A DNA stretch of 64,000 nt from Lepisosteus oculatus. Lineage: Eukaryota > Chordata > Actinopteri > Semionotiformes > Lepisosteidae. The notes beneath the pieces are model-generated. The model worked only from the letters and a program-made list of their open reading frames with translations, did not search any database and was not told the origin of the DNA. The position numbers and the translations under genes were made by a program. The stretch spans positions 14,565,001 through 14,629,000 of the forward strand of contig NC_090711.1 in NCBI RefSeq assembly GCF_040954835.1. Reading direction: 5' to 3'. Numbering within the stretch: position 1 is the first letter of the stretch; every line of letters begins with the position of its first letter. Shown here in pieces: positions 12,230 to 20,979 of this stretch.

Positions 12230-12506
12230 TGGGAATCCACCCATGCATTTTCTAACCGCTATATCCTATACAGGCTCATGGGGGAACAGGAGCCTATCCC
12301 AGCAAGTCATGGGTGCAAGGCAGGATACACCTTGGACAGGATGCCGATCAATAATAGGGCCCATACGCAAACACATTCATACCAGGGCCAATTTTTACAG
12401 AAGCCAATTAACCTATCAGTATGTCTTTGGACAGTGAGAGGAAACCAGAGCACCCAGAAGAAACCCATGCGAACACAGGGAGAACAAACTACACACAGGT
12501 AGCACC
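12230..12506 (-). mobile_element. SINE family I, body and tail half (copy 1, interrupted)
   Basis: On the minus strand this reads as the common fish SINE with 'gtttgcatgttctcccc..ggtttcctct', 'ccaaagacata', 'ctaattggcttctg', 'tcctgtccaaggtgtatcctgccttgcaccca' and 'gctgggataggct', ending near 'ataagcggttagaaaatgcatggg'. The head is missing here because a retroviral element inserted at 12507. The head reappears at 15363-15425. The tail resembles those of RTE-mobilised SINEs. Other copies are at 31040, 41350, 46985 and 56495. Confidence 0.75.
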
Positions 12507-12808
12507 TGTAGGGGTTTTGCGAATTTACTGGGACAATTTATTAATTGTGGCAGCAATCACGAGGTGGTTTGTTATGGCTTTTAGAAAATCAAATAATCAG
12601 TGACGCACACACAAACGAATTCAATAAACTAGATACATTTATTAATACATAAATTGTGCATAAAAAATATAACAGTCTGCCTGGATACAAGTGGCAGATC
12701 TTACTGTGAGGGTTATCAAAGTGCAAGGTACAGTATATAATCACCAAGAGATGCAAAACACAAAGAGATACAAACAATATGCTTCAGTATACCATTCGGC
12801 TATACTAT
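12507..12808 (-). mobile_element. inverted LTR arm, 3' part of an ERV LTR
   Basis: This 302-bp arm starts TGTAGGGGTTTTG. It is the diverged reverse complement of the 3' part of the LTR that follows, about 13860-14162. Shared words include ATTTACTG, GACAATT, ATACATTTATTAATAC and GAGGGTTATCA. The host SINE is cut immediately left of it with CACC at 12503-12506, repeated at 15363-15366 on the far side. So this arm is the outer left end of the whole insertion and belongs to an LTR lying on the minus strand. Confidence 0.7.
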
Positions 12809-14261
12809 TGTAGCGGTGAGGCTTAATTATAAGGCAGAATTAAGTGTTCTGAGCCTTCCCAAATGATGCCCCATTTCTCTGTTCATCTCTGTGGTGCAGC
12901 CACAGAGAAACTATTCATGCAAGATGTTTTCTTTTGATAAGGACAGCTCCCAAAGGGGGATGCATTTAGCTAAGCCTGGCTATCATGATCAATGGTCATC
13001 CATTGGCGCCTATCTGTCTAGGGAGTGCCAGTTGGACATCTGGACTGCATTACTAAGTGTCAGGAGTAAGTGACTCATATCTCACCTTGATCAACCAATC
13101 AGGGACTGGTAGGGCCGAGTAACCCACGTGGGACTCTGATGCCCATGGAACTTTCAGCCAATCAATGAGCTGAAGTTCCTCCAGGTAAAAACAGGCAACA
13201 CAGAGAGCCTGTAAGATTCAGATTCAGAACAAGATTCAGATTCAGATTCAACAATTCTAAAGGGAATTCAAAGGAGAATTCCATGGCAGGACGGCCCAGG
13301 AGCAGAAGGCTCCCAAGGGCAGGACATTCTTGCAGCGCGCCTCCTGACCATCCTGAGACTCAGCCCGGACAACCACGGAACGGCCAGTGTATCAGAGTGC
13401 CAGAACTTTCCTTTGTTCTGAGAGTCTAGAGTGGAGGTTGCCAGAGAGTAACCAGCAGCAGGCCTCGTGAACAGGTCGGAACTGTGGACAGCTGAATTAC
13501 TATTCAGAACTAGCTCTTCATCAGGAACGAACCGGTCCTCTTCCTGACTTGCTGGGACCCACAGTCATCTTTTCTCCTGTGCACAAACTTTGCTAGTTAA
13601 AGCCAACAGTGAGCATCAGCAGCGCACCGTCGCAAGCCGCACAGCACAGCCTGGCATGGAGCCAGAGAGCGCGGATTGGACAGCAACAGCCTGCAACTGT
13701 TTCTTTGTGCCCGCAGGAGATCTGAATCCCCAGAGATTGGATGATTATTCAACTTCAATGCATTACAGCTCGAGAATTCAATTGTTATCCCAACCAGTTG
13801 ATATCAATTTAATTCCTAAGAGTTATGTACTTGTTTCGAGTATCTAATGTAGAAGTTATAACCAAGTTCATTTATGAAACGGTCTTAATGAATGATATAC
13901 TGAACGTATGTCCTCTTGATATGTGTAACACTTTGTAACTGATTGAATATATACCTTTTGTATTCTGATAACCCTCTCGATAAGATCTGTTAGGTTTAAA
14001 TGCATATTGTTTGTATTAATAAATGTATCCTCGTGTATTAGTACCTGTGTGCGCGCGTTGTTTGAGTTATGTCGCATGGTTGGATTCTAGCCATCAAAAG
14101 AATCAACTTTGTGATTTACTGCTACAATTAGTAATTGTCTCAGTAAATGCCCAAACCCTACAGAACTGGTGCCTTCAGAGAGCCACTATGATTACACATT
14201 TGGCGTCCCTGAACCGGTTTTCCCTACATTATTTGGCGTCCCTGGGTCGGTTTAATCTACA
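12809..14261 (+). mobile_element. ERV 5' LTR, plus orientation
   Basis: The LTR begins TGTAGCGGTGAGG and ends in a CTACA just before the primer-binding site. It carries a polyadenylation-type AATAAA near 14021 and a GATTCAGATTCAG direct-repeat cluster near 13215-13250. The exact 3' boundary is ambiguous. An earlier CCCTACA at 14156-14162 pairs best with the inverted arm, and the last ~70 bp repeats the LTR-end/PBS junction (see 14190-14284). Length is about 1.35-1.45 kb. The 4-bp duplication around the whole composite suits a retroviral integrase, whose products usually carry 4-6 bp. Confidence 0.65.
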
Positions 14262-14284
14262 TTATTTGGCGTCCCTGGGTGGGC
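14190..14284 (+). repeat. three tandem copies of an LTR-end/PBS-like unit
   Basis: TTTGGCGTCCCTG occurs three times, preceded by 'ttacaca', 'ctacatta' and 'ctacatta'. The starts of TGGCGTCCCTG are near 14200, 14233 and 14267, a period of about 33-34 bases. Only the third copy continues into the full primer-binding match. The earlier ones diverge after the first 11-14 bases. Confidence 0.75.
14267..14284 (+). promoter_or_regulatory. retroviral primer-binding site, tRNA-Asn type
   Basis: TGGCGTCCCTGGGTGGGC is the exact 18-base complement of the 3' end of vertebrate tRNA-Asn(GTT), including the CCA tail, as recalled from the known tRNA. It lies 5 nt after a CTACA LTR terminus and about 240 bp before the gag ATG. 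This is the normal position of a minus-strand DNA primer site. Confidence 0.8.
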
Positions 14285-14523
14285 GTGGCAAGACTGAAAT
14301 GAGTCAACCAAGCGGAATAATTCAATATAAAACGCCGCGGGTTTCATACACGATAATGCAGTGTGCTGAAAGCCGAAAGAAAAAGTTCCCCTTGCTCTTT
14401 AAGCAGTGCTTGATTGTTTTGTGATCTTTTGCGATCTACCGGGTTGATTGCATATTTGATCTTGTGGTTTTCTGTGGTAAAACTGTGATTTCGTACTTAA
14501 AAGTAATACTCTTTAAGTTAACG

Positions 14524-15192
14524 ATGGTTGCTAAAAGGTCTGAATTCGAGTCGCTATTAAGCACTCTCTCTACCAGCGACAAGTCTGACCACGATCTCTT
14601 CCATATCTCCGTCAGCGGAGAAGCTAGGAGAATAAATCTCCATTCTCTGAGAGAGCTAGCGAAGGACATAGAGAGATTTGACCCCGCAGTGTCAGAGAAT
14701 AATATCGAGAGTTATATTCAAGACCTCAGGTATACCCTGCAGTACCTGCCAAACGCCACAGAACAGGAGAAAGTGTTTCTGGTCAGGAAAACTACCAGCA
14801 GAGCTGTACATGAGTGGATGGCTAGGCAGATGAAAGAAGTCTGTAATGACTTTGAGCAGCTATGTCAAGCACTTATCGAAGAATACAGTGCGTTTATTGA
14901 CCCGACTGCTGCGATAGCCGCCGCTCATAACATTAAGCACGAGAGAGCAGAGTCCCCTCGCGAATATTACGAGAGACTTAGACGAACTTATTTTGCAGGG
15001 CGAAATGATGAGGGTTGCGAAGAGAACACACATTTCAAGGGTTTATTCATTGCGAATCTCCACCCGTCAGTCAGAAAGATGATATTAATGCATACAGATG
15101 CACAGACCATGAAAATGACTGATATTAAGAGATTCGTGCAGAAAGCCTGGGAGTATGATGTCCAAAGTCGCTCTGAGCAAAAAGCTGTTTAA
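14524..15192 (+). pseudogene. gag: ERV gag (capsid-like) fragment
   Basis: The first in-frame ATG at 14524 gives 222 residues. An upstream GTG would add 20 codons, but ATG is preferred. Gag is the structural polyprotein of a retrovirus. The N-terminal third (about 1-50) is charged and polar and starts MVAKRS, without the glycine-2 needed for myristoylation. Residues about 50-125 are helical and capsid-like ([31 protein letters not shown]). Residues 138-158 read [21 protein letters not shown], the '[11 protein letters not shown]' block common to fish ERV and Ty3-type capsids. The frame stops at 15190-15192, before any CCHC zinc knuckle, and no protease, polymerase or envelope follows. The sequence after the stop belongs to an inverted LTR arm, so the gene was probably cut by a rearrangement. 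The frame shown is intact, implying moderate age. Confidence 0.75.
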
Positions 15193-15362
15193 GCGACTGT
15201 TAAAGCCAGCAGGGTTAATTACCCCCTGCTCAAAGGAGCACAGGCTCCCGAGCTGGCTAAGCCCTGTTCCAAATCAACAAAGATGAGAAAGAGAGAGGGG
15301 GCCTCATTTAGAAAAGCACAGCAACACTTAATTCTGTCTTATTAATAAGGATTGCCGCTACA
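15193..15362 (-). mobile_element. inverted LTR arm, 5' part of an ERV LTR
   Basis: Read on the minus strand this starts TGTAGCGGCAATCC, then a segment ending CAGAATTAAGTGTT, then AAATGAGGCCCC. That is the diverged equivalent of 12809-12870 (TGTAGCGGTGAGG.., CAGAATTAAGTGTT, AAATGATGCCCC). Its outer end is followed by CACC (15363-15366), matching CACC at 12503-12506. The junction with gag near 15193-15200 is approximate. Confidence 0.65.
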
Positions 15363-15425
15363 CACCAAAAAATTGAACTCGGAGACCCATCACTACATGG
15401 CAGCAATACTAACCACCAATGCCCA
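15363..15425 (-). mobile_element. SINE family I head, continuation of the copy at 12230
   Basis: After the retroviral composite the sequence reads 'gaactcggagaccc' then 'ggcagcaatactaaccacca'. On the minus strand this is the 'ggtggttagtattgctgcc' head of SINE family I (compare 'tggttagcattgctgcc' near 56519-56536). It completes the SINE broken at 12506 and shows that the composite inserted into a pre-existing SINE. Confidence 0.7.
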
Positions 15426-15526
15426 CAGATAGGATTAAAAATGCCCAAACAGTCATAGGCATGCATGACTCCTGCATTGGTCATAACCTGGGCAACTAAA
15501 TAGGGAGGAAGCAGCTCTTAGGTCTC

Positions 15527-16066
15527 TGTCATTAAGCGGTTTTCAGGACCCTATGCAGACAGCAGAATCCAGAAGGGAGTGAAACAGACACGGGGAGGAG
15601 ACGACAAGGAACTGGGCTGGTAGACGAACAGGGGAGCGTGACGAGTGTGCACTGGTGCTCAGGGGGACATGGTCCAGGTGAACAAATCCGAGGAAGTCCA
15701 GGGGGGAAATCCAAGAGTCGTAAAACTGGGAAATCCAGATGAGACGAAAACAAAACACAGTTAAGAACCGGAACGGGATATGGTGCAGGGAGAGGGAATA
15801 AAAATGTGGGTGACGAGGCCAGACCCCCTGAACCTCAGACTCAGCTAGGTCAGGATGCCGATAGGAGGCCTGTGCCCTCAAGCCGCGGGGGCGTAAGGCA
15901 ACTTGGTGGTAGGAGGGCCTCCGGGCATCCGTCTTCCAATGCAGAGCCCCGAATAGAGTGAGCGTCTGGCTTTTAAGGAGGGGCAGGACTAGAGGCAGGT
16001 GCATATAAATAATTAAAAAATGAAAGAGCTGGAGCATCCTAAAGAGGAGGGATTACAATTGTGACA
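15527..16066 (-). mobile_element. solo LTR, family A copy 2, 5-bp TSD gtctc
   Basis: A 540-bp unit starts TGTCATTAAGCGG and ends CAATTGTGACA. Exact GTCTC duplications flank it at 15522-15526 and 16067-16071. It shares ACCCTATGCAGAC..GCAGAATCCAGAAG and 'tctggcttttaaggaggggc' with the copy at 31151. Open frames on the minus strand are not maintained across the family, so no protein is proposed. Confidence 0.9.
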
Positions 16067-16074
16067 GTCTCTGT

Positions 16075-16825
16075 TTCTGAAATATGGATATACAGTACCA
16101 TATGGTAAATAGCAGATTTGGGTTGTGGAACCTGGTGAACATGGATAATGAGGATTGTGTAGCTACCAAACAGCTCCGCAGGGGAAGAGGAAGTCCTGTT
16201 GTAGAGTGGCCAGGAGAAGCCCAGAGGACTCCTGAGGGAGAGAGGCAAACATCTCAAAAGCCAGTTGAACTGTATTCATGATTCCATGTGCTACTGTAGG
16301 TCCTGTTTTAGTAGTAAATTACGATTCTTTTCAAATCCTAACTCATGTGACAAAAGAAATTAAACATATAATTTTTTTTGGTGTAAGTCACCAGGCAGAC
16401 AGGACCCCCCTCTCTTTATCTCAGTTCACAAGGAATGAGTCAGGGAGCTGCTGCATTGGTGAAGATGAGGTGGGAGGAGGGGTGTGAGACACAAGGTGAA
16501 ATATTTATACAATATATCTGAGAAAAGAAACAGGCAAGATTAGAAATTTGTCCTCCTCCTGAACTTCTGTTTAAAACACTTTTTCAGTAATTATGCAACA
16601 TACAGTAGCAGATTAATTCAATGTAGAGAAGAATGCGTTGAAATTTATTTGGCACCATTCGCCTGGATGAGGGAGCTTCAACTTGCCTTTGAGGATGAGG
16701 TTGACAGTTTTCGGTTACAAAGCTAAAGGGAGTACAGTATATGAAAGAGAGTAGGGTTAGCTTATTGAACGCATGAGGGAGGAAAGGAACATCTCCAAGG
16801 GCACTTTTGTTGCTTGAAATAATAA
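16075..16825. other. non-coding stretch between two solo LTRs
   Basis: No recognisable coding sequence. A few TACAGTA words and purine-rich patches are present; no repeat family was identified. Confidence 0.45.
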
Positions 16826-16830
16826 TAAAT

Positions 16831-17166
16831 TGTCACGTGTGTCGAGGTAAAGGGTAAGGAAATAGACCCTTGCAGAGTCAGAGAGAGAAAACTGAATTCC
16901 TAAGGCGAACGTAATCCAAATAGTCAGGCTAGAGTGAGGTCGGAGATCAGGAACAAAGGGTCAGAAATCCAGAGAGTCACAAGAAAAATGAGAGGTTGGA
17001 CTAAGTCGCGAACTGGATGCATAGCTCTGGCTGAGGAAACCTCAATAGTGAGCGAGGACAAGTTGCACAGTGGGAGTTTAAATAGACACAGTGAGTCAAG
17101 TTTATTAGTGATCGGGTGCTCGTGGGAATGCGAAGGTGTCTGCGTGCCTGCATGCGGTTTGTGACA
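16831..17166 (-). mobile_element. solo LTR, family B copy 2, 5-bp TSD taaat
   Basis: A 336-bp unit, the same length as the copy at 2604-2939 and its reverse complement. It begins TGTCACGTGTG and ends GTTTGTGACA, with exact TAAAT duplications at 16826-16830 and 17167-17171. Diagnostic shared blocks, read on the minus strand, are TCTGCAAGGGTCTATTTCC and CTATTTAAACTCCCACTGTGCAA. Confidence 0.9.
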
Positions 17167-17397
17167 TAAATAATATTGTTTCTCCCTAGACGTTGTCATC
17201 TAAATAATATTTTATAAATCACTGGCAGATCCTGTTTGGCCTGAGATCAAGACTTAAGCATGACACAGCAACGGTGTATTTTAAGTTCCTTATTTAATGT
17301 AGCAAAGACTTACTATAACCACCCTTTTTGGAGTAACTGCTATTGTGTCTGACTTGAGACTTTACTATTAAAACTCCCTGGGAGTAGACTTTTTTAT

Positions 17398-17510
17398 ACT
17401 GAGAGAAATCAGCTCACTAGCGGTGCCACTTTCTTCTTTAACTACCACATGCAGAATTCGTATTCAGATTTCTGTCTAGTGAGAGAAACCAGGTCACTGC
17501 CGGTGCTTTA
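17398..17510. repeat. short imperfect direct duplication
   Basis: 'actgagagaaatcagctcactagcggtgcc' at about 17398-17427 recurs as 'agtgagagaaaccaggtcactgccggtgc' at about 17478-17507. The two are about 80 bp apart with an unremarkable spacer. The cause is unknown. Confidence 0.6.
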
Positions 17511-18007
17511 ATGTGGCCACAGTAGCCTCTGCTGGTAAGAATGCAATGCATTAGAAACCTTGAATATTGAATATTGAATAGAGTGCATGGTCCTTTTTCT
17601 ATGAAGAAAAGTAATTTTGCTCTGAAGACCAGTGTGTTTGAGTTCCTGCTATCCTGATCCTTAAAACACATTAGGAACCTGATACACAGAAACTACTGTA
17701 GGTAAAGTAAAGTCAGAATCTAACTAAAGCAATGTAAACAAAATTACCAATTGAAACACTTGTAGTTTCACTCTGAATGTCAAGAAAACAGCAAAAACCT
17801 TCTGATTGCTCAAAAGCCCACAGACTCCCTCCTAAACTGAGCAGTTCACAAGTTTGAGTCTTTCTCCCTAAACACAAGCAGCAATCTTGTCTTGCAGAAA
17901 GTCAGGCTGACTTGCTTTACATTACAAGCTGAATACTAATCACCCTCTGTCCCTTACATCCATCTATCCCAAGAGCCTATTTTTTTCTATAATAAACTCA
18001 TCATGAC

Positions 18008-18271
18008 ATGGCAGGCAGATGGCCAGGGACAAAGACAAGGACACTTGCTGATGGAAACAATGTTGTGCAGCCTGGATACGATTTCTCTGAAAGTCCCCCT
18101 GAAGGGGGAGGAAACCACCAATCAGCCAATTACCACTCCTTTAGTAGCCAGACTACCTTTCCCGTTCATCATGATACCTTTGGTCAATTCCTTCAGCGTC
18201 GACCTGACTCATCTCCTGGAGGTACTGCTTCTCATTACAATGACTCAGACTGGCACCAGTCCAGCTCCTGA
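18008..18271 (+). CDS. unrecognised 87-residue open frame, protein-like composition
   Basis: An ATG at 18008 opens 87 codons ending in a TGA. After about 20 residues the composition is rich in Ser, Gly, Gln, His, Pro and Tyr (for example GYDFSESPPEGGG, NYHSFSSQTTFPVHH, RRPDSSPGGTASHYNDSDW). This looks like a disordered C-terminal tail of a transcription or RNA-binding factor. A second frame is also open across the region, which weakens the case. CAG|GCAG at about 17998-18004 could be a splice acceptor, so this might be a last exon or a pseudogene fragment. No family was recognised and chance is quite possible. Confidence 0.25.
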   Translation: MAGRWPGTKTRTLADGNNVVQPGYDFSESPPEGGGNHQSANYHSFSSQTTFPVHHDTFGQFLQRRPDSSPGGTASHYNDSDWHQSSS

Positions 18272-18911
18272 GCGAGACCTGAGGGTTTCTGTACAGACGT
18301 ACCGAGGTCACAAGAAGGGAATGTCTCACTTAATGGGATACGGAAGCTTGCTCCATGCCTCGATTTCCAGGCTATTATCAAATTAAATGAGGGGAAACTA
18401 AACTGAATTACAGAGCTTCTTTATATAGATATCATCTGTGGTATCTGCTATGAGTACAGGAGACAGCTTCCAGCCTTGATGAAACTGACCTGAAAAGGGA
18501 GCTGACAAGCAACCGAGGGAGCAGAGCACATATTATGGAAAGAAACACAATATACAATTAAACTAATGACCTCTTTTTTATCAGCATGTATTTCAAAACA
18601 AAAAGAGCAGCCCACAATGTCAAGGAGGATTTACTTACAGAATATGCTGCTCTGCATGAGGTAAATTGAAAGAATATGGGACTCATTAATTTACCACATG
18701 TTTGTATTTATGGTATTTTCTGCACTTTCACATTCCTCTGATACTTTAATGATACTTTAAAGGGGAACTACAGTCCCAATTTCTCAGATTGGCTATAATA
18801 TCTCGGAAACAAAATAAATTCATTGACAGTACAGAATAAAAGGCAAATTAAACATAAAATCATTAACTTTGTGAAAGTACTGTAAGTCACCATGTTGTCA
18901 CAAACCCCTGG

Positions 18912-19438
18912 TGTCATGAATGACCGGCAGACCAATTGGGAGGATGAACCATGTGTGATAACTCAGTTGTCAGGAGACAAAGGGAAAGGATCCAGTAGCT
19001 TCCGGTGCAAGAGAGGACTAGGCGAGAGATGTGGTCAAGGGCGAGTTCCGTAGTTCTTATACAAAAAGGCTTAGAAGACTTTGAAAGGAGGAGGAGGTAT
19101 TGTAGGAGCTCTAAAGGGGCAACCTTAGAGCAGCTTAGCACAGTCAACACAGCACAGCGTAACAAAATAATACAACAATGCAATACTTACAATTCTGTCA
19201 GTACAGTCAGTGAGAAGTGCAAACAAAAAAAGTTGCTCCTAGTACAGAATATACAAAAAAAAACAGAACTGTACACAAAAAGTTGTATTGCACATTATGA
19301 ATATAAAATGTACAGGAATGGAATTGTATTCGACAGAATCGATAGGAATGGTATTGTTTGGAAGAAGTGCTCAGGGCTGGAGTGTAATTCACATGAAAGC
19401 GCTTCCGTGTGGGAATCTGGTTGGAGGGGGTCGTGACA
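18912..19438 (-). mobile_element. solo LTR, family D, 5-bp TSD cctgg
   Basis: A 527-bp unit begins TGTCATGAATGACC and ends GGGTCGTGACA, flanked by exact CCTGG at 18907-18911 and 19439-19443. Read on the minus strand it starts TGTCACGACCCCCTCC, which is typical of Ty3/gypsy LTRs, so minus is the likely sense. Its body does not match families A or B. No internal region is present. Confidence 0.85.
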
Positions 19439-20169
19439 CCTGGTCTCTCCATGGGCAAAAGCAAGAGTTCCCACGAATTGCCATGTGAAGTGGCCTTTCC
19501 CGCTTGCTGGTCACTGTAATAACTAATGTCATGCAAAGTGCGAGCAGACATTTGACTGCAGAAATGTTCCAATGTGATCTGCACGCAGTACAGTATGTCA
19601 GCAAAACCGTCTGGTAGTCGAGAACATGATTTCTATTGGATTAAAAGAGCTGGATTCACAAGCCTGTTTGTTTACAGTGTAATAGGGCTCCTTCACCTTA
19701 CTGGAAGTTTTGTTGCTTCATTCTGAATTGCTGAACATGGCACTGCGACACACTTGGAAAAGTTGTCTATTTTGTGATGTAAATTGGAGGTTTTACAAGT
19801 TATTGGGGATATCTTATTTTCATTGTGCTTTGAAATGCACTCATTAATGCTGATTGTTTCTAACCCCGAAATATACAAATAACAGAGCAGTTCCCCTTTA
19901 AATTGTGAACCCGTCCCAGTCCAGATGGAAAGTTCTACACATAAAGACTCATAAAGGGGGTTAGGAGGGTGCTTCACACATGTCTTCAAGACTCTGAAAG
20001 TTATTGATAAAGTCAAACAGATGGACTACATGATGCTCAGCTATGAAACACAGACACAAGAGCACATAAACATTAACTGAAAAGCTAGTCACTTTAGGGC
20101 TGGAAATACAAGGCACTTATTATCACAAAGTACAGTACAATGGGTGTACAGACTAAGCCAGCCAGATGT

Positions 20170-20275
20170 CTCGTCAAGGCTGACTCTGTATGATCTTTCA
20201 AGAAATGGCTGCATAATATGCTACTAACAAACAACCTCAATGGGCTAAATACCCCCCTCGTGTTTATAACATCAG
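20170..20275 (+). repeat. CR1-like LINE 3' fragment
   Basis: 'tctttcaagaaatggctgcataatatgctac' followed by 'caatgggctaaatacccccctcgtgtttataac' matches the last ~100 bases of the CR1 3' end ('ttcaagaaatggctggatgagat..' and 'gggccgaatggcctcctctcgtttgt'). Confidence 0.6.
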
Positions 20276-20650
20276 TAATGCTCTTATTTCACTTCTAATC
20301 CACCATCAGAACCACATACCTAACATGGCAGCACTTCAACATTTAGTCCTCTGAACATATTTGTTAGGAAACACAGTGGCGTCTATTTGCCTCACATCAG
20401 CAGACTTTCATTGACATTATTTGAATGTACTGTACATGTGCAATGTACATCCTGATAAGAGGCTGCACACAGAGAGAAGGCCCTCAGAGGAATCTAATGA
20501 AGGATTAAATAGGTTAGCCTCAGAATCTTGAGCTGTAAGCAAAACCCAGTTTATGTCCAATGGAGGAAGACCAAGGAAGAAGAGGAACAATGGTCTGGCC
20601 CTTTGCTAAGCTGTCTACATTGTTTAATTCTTATATCCACCGATTAAACA

Positions 20651-20974
20651 ATGCAGGTGCTCCTTGTCAGTCTTTGTTTTCCCTTATTGCTGCTGGCTCT
20701 TCCAGCAAACACAGCCTGTGGGGAGAATTCTCAGAGCAGACAAGTAGATCCAGCAGTGGGGGAAAGTATCACATTCTCAGGACATGAATCTGTCATGTTT
20801 TCAACTCTCTCTAGCAGACATGACTGGAATGAAAAAAACAACAACGAATTTGTTGAACTAACAGAGAATGAAGGGCCTGATACTGTATACAAATTTAACT
20901 GCTTATTTTTTAAAGGAGCTTACAATGAAGTACAACATCCCCTCCAAGGGAAAAAAAAAATTAATGACACATAA
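20651..20974 (+). CDS. unrecognised 107-residue open frame with a signal-peptide-like start
   Basis: The ATG at 20651 begins MQVLLVSLCFPLLLLALPA, a short n-region then a strongly hydrophobic core and small residues, like a cleavable signal peptide with a possible cut near ANTACG. The following RQVDPAVGESITFSG vaguely recalls the first strand of Ig-like domains, but no cysteine pattern follows. The rest is polar, with an asparagine run near residues 65-70 and a lysine-rich end. Vertebrate signal peptides are usually on their own exon, and no matching splice donor is obvious. It may be chance or the relic of a secreted-protein gene. Confidence 0.2.
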   Translation: MQVLLVSLCFPLLLLALPANTACGENSQSRQVDPAVGESITFSGHESVMFSTLSSRHDWNEKNNNEFVELTENEGPDTVYKFNCLFFKGAYNEVQHPLQGKKKINDT

Positions 20975-20979
20975 TGCAC

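Noticed and set aside
12507..14162. One single LTR spanning 12507-14162 (TGTAGGG..CCCTACA)
   Set aside because: It first looked like one long LTR, but 12507-12808 is the inverted copy of its own 3' end, and a second LTR start (TGTAGCGG) lies at 12809.
18896..19438. Alternative left boundary of LTR D at TGTCACAAACC (18896)
   Set aside because: The flank there (catgt) does not match the right flank. Starting at 18912 gives an exact CCTGG duplication.
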